NCBI RefSeq assembly: GCF_031877795.1
Contig: NC_133971.1
Span: forward strand, 17,271,171 to 17,335,170
Reading direction: 5' to 3'
DNA: 64,000 nt
From: Strix aluco
Lineage: Eukaryota; Chordata; Aves; Strigiformes; Strigidae
Part shown: one piece after another, positions 59,617 through 64,000 of the stretch
Layout: the number at the start of each line of letters is the position of its first letter
Position numbering within the stretch: the first letter of the stretch is position 1
Program-made: the position numbers and the translations under genes
The notes under the pieces: model-generated
Database searches by the model: none
What the model saw: the letters and a program-made list of their open reading frames with translations, nothing else
What the model was told of the DNA's origin: nothing

Positions 59617-62600
59617 AAATTTATTTATGTAATGCAAAAAGAAAGCTGCGGTGAATGTTAACTGATTTTACTTTGCTGTATTATCCTTAAACTTATGCTC
59701 CTGGATTTAATCATACAGTAAAATCAGCAAAAATATATACCATTACTTATACACACATGCATACATTCTGGGTGGTAACTTCTTAGAAATTGTTAAAGAA
59801 AAAATGCTGTCTTCTTTCACCATCATAAAATGAAAAAAAGAGAAGACTATAGGGAAAGTGAAATGATTTGTCTCTAAATCACACATTTGGAACATTATGG
59901 CTGTCAGTTTGTTTACAACATATGTAATGGGATTACATGTCTGTATGTTCCAAAAATTTTTTTAAAAAAGGAAGAGATGAATAGGAGAGGACTTGTTGCA
60001 ACCTGTCACATTTTGCCTTTTCCACAAGTAATCTAATTGCTCCAAATTTATCCAGGCCTCACATGTTCTCGGTTGTATCCCATGACCTAATGAGCACTGT
60101 CAGTCTCTCACCCATGCATGGACTGTATGCCTTCTTTCAGAATTTCCTAAAATACTGCTGGGAATGTCCTACCAGAAAGGTACTGGGGAACCTGCCCTTT
60201 TGTGTCTTAACAGAGTAAACAGCTGCCTCACTATCTGCAGTGAAGCTGTAAGACAGACTAATTTCTACGACCATAGAACAATCCATTTTAAGCTGTAAAG
60301 ACTTGAAGTCTATCCTCACTAAAGAAAGTTTATATCTAGTAGACTTCAGCAGGCACAGGCATATTTTCCACATAATTTTGATATGGACTACAAGACCCCT
60401 TTTCTCCTGTTGTCCAATTTCAGAACACACCTAATATCTGCCCACCATTATAATTTTGCTCTGGCCAGGGCTAGTTAGGGGATCTTGGGTGAACTCTTGG
60501 GTGTATGCACAAAGCTGGCATGCAATGTGAAGGGCTCTCACACCTGTTTTCTGCAGGGATAAGGGAAAGGCTGGGATCCTTCAATCCTAGCAAATGTCAT
60601 TGGATTATTTGTTTTGGAGATAGAGGCTTATGATTATGCTTTCTTTCAAGAGCAAGGATGAACTTGTCTCCATGGAGCTCATGGTGGCTGTTAACACAGG
60701 ATTCCCCAGGGGCTCACCAGTGCCTTGGAGGAGAGAAAGAGTTCAGGACAGCATTCAAAATTTCAACATCTAATGGCAAAGTTTAAATGAGAAATAGCTT
60801 GACACAAAGCAGTTCATTCCAAGGAGAATGGTCAGATGAAAAAAAGCAGTGCCTGAAGGCAGTGATTAAGCTTTTGAAGTCAACCAGTTTTGAGTTGTTT
60901 TGATTTGAGTTGTGATTTATGAACGTCTGAGGATAGTGTATGGGTGTGACACCTTGTTGCAAGGGGGGAGGAAACCAACAACAGCTTAGTAAATGATTTA
61001 TAATAGACAATCAGAAAGTTGGCCATTAGATAGGCCAAAAACCAGAGATGACCCTGGCTAATATTCACCAAATGAGATCCCTGGTATAAATAGATAACTT
61101 TTATCCAGCCCACAAACACTGAAGTGTCCATTTACTGTCATGGACCATCTGGGAGACTACGGTAATAAATTGCAGTATATATTTAATTATTTGCTGTACT
61201 GTAATCTATGAAATACCAGGGAATACATCACCACTGTCAGGAACAGCAGCGCAGCTCATCTGTACAAAGCCTCTTCCCTATCTGTTTTCATCAAAGAAAT
61301 GTCTGTCCCACAACCTCCCAGGACCAGAGCTGCAGGCTCCCTGGGGGTCTCATGTAAGGCTGGAAGAGGGAGGAACAGATGCAAGACCATGGCTCTTCTG
61401 AATCTTGTAAGGACAGAAATATGTCCATATAGCAGTATGTTGCTTCACTGTGTGAGGTTATTTTCTCTCCTGAGAAGCACGGGGGGCTCTGAGACTCACT
61501 GTGTCAATTATAATCTTCTTCAAAGCTGAGATAATTGACAGCTGAGTCAGTGAAAAGCAGTAACACGGTCAAGCTTTTACTGGCATAAGTGTTGCTTAGC
61601 TTCAGTACCACTGAAGCTGCCTGCAGTTGCTAAGAGTGTGGGGTAGCAATGAATGGCTGGGGACTGGACTTGTTCCTCAGTTACATGCTCTCCTAATCCT
61701 CATACAGATTACTATATATTTGTCAGTAATGAAGACAGAATTTCTCTTGCTGATCCTCTGAAGATGGGTAGGTGTACTTCTGTTACTTAAAATACCCTGT
61801 GGTTTGATGCTCAATAGAGAAGCCAGGGTGCTTGCCAAAGATATTATCACTTAAGTGGCCAATGTGTTTTTCACCACCTTTCTCCAGATGCCAAATGCAA
61901 TAAAATACTAAAGCAGATTTTCTGCACAAGGACAGATAAAAGAACAGACCTTTCTCATGGTCAACGAGGAACTGTGGAGATATATTAAAATTCTAAGGAT
62001 TAGGGGAGAACAGCAAATGGGGAGGCAAATGGAAATTGAAGTGGTTATATGTGTGGACGTGAGGACGGAGGACACTGCTGTTCTAACTGCAAGGACACAG
62101 TAGTCTAATGACGTATGAGAAGAAGGCAGTGGTCCACTTCATGCTCTGTGTAGACCACTTAGTGACTGTTGCACAGGCAAAAACTTGTTTGTTCTCATTC
62201 TTAGACTCTGTCCTGCAATGTGATGATTACCTTCAGAAAGACAGCATGTACGGAACTTAAGTGTGTTGTTGTTCTCAGTACTTGATGATATTCTAGTTAA
62301 AATGTGCTGTAAAGGAGTAAAATAGGAACACCTGAGTAAAAGGAGTTTTCAATATCCAAGCCTTCTGTGAAAATTATTGAGAAGGTAATATAATTTTTAA
62401 CCATGCAGATTAATACATACTAACAAAATTATCCTGTACTTCAAGAAAATTGTGAGGTGACTCAGAGTAGAGAATTAAAATCTCATTTAAAAACTGAGCA
62501 TGGTAGCAAAGCTATGAAATAGTTTTGTCAAGATTAATTAATCACCTTTGCAGTACACATTACGTATTTCATTTTAAATAAGTTCCTTCTCTTTAATTTC

Positions 62601-64000
62601 CTGTATGCAATCTTTGAAAGCTGCAGAGTGAGTAGTTAAAGCTGAAGTTTTAAAAGAACAAATTATTTTTTTTCCACCACAGCAATAACTCCAAGTCTAG
62701 CAAAAAAGTTCTGTAAGGGGCATTGATATTCTTAATGCAGTGTTATGGCAGCAGTAGTGTGTGCATCCCACTCCTTTAGAATCTAATCAGGATTTAACTT
62801 ATCTATAGGTCTGATATGCTAAAGGAGATGGGAGTGTAGCATGAAATAACACATTTATCTATCTCTTTGTAATACAGTATTCAGCAGCTTTGTTTTGAAG
62901 GGTCTCACAGCCCTCCGTGGTTTGGTTCATGAAAATGTCTTCTGGTTTAAGACCAGCTAAAAAAACTAAAATTAAACTTTGTTTTCATCCCATTTCAAGA
63001 TGTAATCAACAACTCTTTGTACACCTCCCATAAAAAATCATGAATGTCTCAGGTCTTCTGAAATCTTACAAAGCCTTGCATAAGCATATTTCTTCTCCAT
63101 TATTAAGATTATGTAAATGTTTCATTACACTTTGTTATCATAGAGGGGACAATAGGGTTAAATGGTTCTATATTAGATGCAGTATATATATAAATGAGAT
63201 AGGCAGTAATTCTGCAACTTTTACTCAGAGGCTGAAGTTTTTCTTCATATATAACCTTACTGTTTAGAAAAGGGTCTGTTATGGAGCCCAGTATTTACTG
63301 TTTCAGCAATTACTTTAGAAAATAATCTTGACTTATGAGAAGCAAAATATTTTTAAAAATAATTCCTGTAACACTGAACCAGGAGACAGTGAGTCAAGAC
63401 AGATTCTTTCTTCTGTATGTAGAAACATCTTAAACTCCAGCATTGATTACAGCTATGAATCAAGCTGTCTACAAGTTTGTTTTGCAATAAACACACACAT
63501 TTGAAGACAGTAAGCAACCAAGTAAAGAAGGAAGGTAGTCCAGTTTATGTCAATGTGTAAATTTACACCCTGAAAATTTAGGAAGTTTTCCCTATGGTGC
63601 CATTCTAGCCCACTCTTATCAAAGGGAATTTATCGTTGATTTCACAAGGCACATAATGAGGGTGGTTGTTAAACACTCTTGGGCCACAGTACTGGATTTT
63701 GCCTGCTCTCACACTAGATGGAGAAAACCGTTTGTAGGTTTGATCTGTGAGATACCTTAGTGGAGACAACTGTGTTGCTTAGAGATGTTAGATGAGCTAA
63801 GGGAACAAGCTTTATATCTGAGTGTATAGTGCAATAATTAAGTGGGATTTAAGCTTGATGATTTAAATGACTTTTGGATAGGACTGTAAAACTGTTTCAT
63901 AAAGGCCAAGCAAAGAGTTAGGGCAGAACAAGTTGATAATTCAGGAGCTATTGACTATTGAATCTGAATTGAGTTTACTAGCAATTTGTGCCTCAGATCT

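Larger units (their letters stand above)
53576..64000. other. Gene desert, last part
   Basis: No supported gene. A motif-rich segment lies at 54950-55250, a GT/T-rich low-complexity stretch with a TTTG repeat at 55311-55366, a C-rich tract near 58360 and a poly-T at 59600-59616. Open frames here (for example 59403-59618 plus) have no recognisable domain. DMRTA1, the next gene in this direction in other vertebrates, is not reached. Confidence 0.5.

Noticed and set aside
61598-61618. 9-bp-stem palindrome AGCTTCAGT-ACC-ACTGAAGCT
   Set aside because: It is short, with no flanking features; one or more stems of this size are expected in 64 kb.
1-64000. CRISPR arrays, bacterial operons, IS elements, plasmid or phage genes
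   Set aside because: No regularly spaced repeats, no bacterial gene density and no ribosome-binding-site pattern; the window is vertebrate.

Overview
The window looks like avian nuclear DNA from the CDKN2A/CDKN2B (INK4b-ARF) tumour-suppressor locus. It holds an INK4b-type ankyrin gene in two exons and an ARF exon 1-beta that encodes only 60 residues. That truncation was reported for chicken, where INK4a is also missing. The only clear interspersed repeats are CR1 LINE fragments and one probable solo LTR, which fits a repeat-poor bird genome. I cannot name the species. In chicken this locus is on chromosome Z, between MTAP and DMRTA1; neither neighbour is visible here.

Layout. (1) 1-1345: AT-rich non-coding DNA. 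(2) 1346-3110: CpG-rich island containing ARF exon 1-beta on the minus strand (1529-1711) and its presumed promoter. (3) 3110-6196: an ATT microsatellite, an 80%-class AT-rich block (4340-4790), a second compact CpG island (4850-5260) and the CDKN2B 3' UTR with candidate poly(A) signals. (4) 6197-8069: CDKN2B on the minus strand, exon 2 at 6197-6460 and exon 1 at 7929-8069, with a 1468-bp intron. (5) 8070-9290: CDKN2B CpG-island promoter with clustered GC boxes. (6) 9.3-64 kb: a gene desert upstream of CDKN2B with no convincing protein-coding exon. It contains an isolated CpG-rich patch (18.5-18.9 kb), a solo-LTR-like element (27,996-28,480), four CR1 segments (31.76, 32.09, 36.4 and 53.0 kb) and a few motif-rich segments that could be cis-regulatory.

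Transcription order on the minus strand is CDKN2B exon 1, CDKN2B exon 2, then ARF exon 1-beta, as in mammals. Any exon 2 used by ARF must lie left of position 1. CDKN2B (p15) should inhibit CDK4/6 and so keep RB active; ARF should restrain MDM2 and stabilise p53. I see no new multi-gene system. The most interesting points are the ARF stop-codon arrangement at its splice donor, the isolated CpG patch, the LTR and the candidate regulatory elements. All motif-level regulatory calls are inference.
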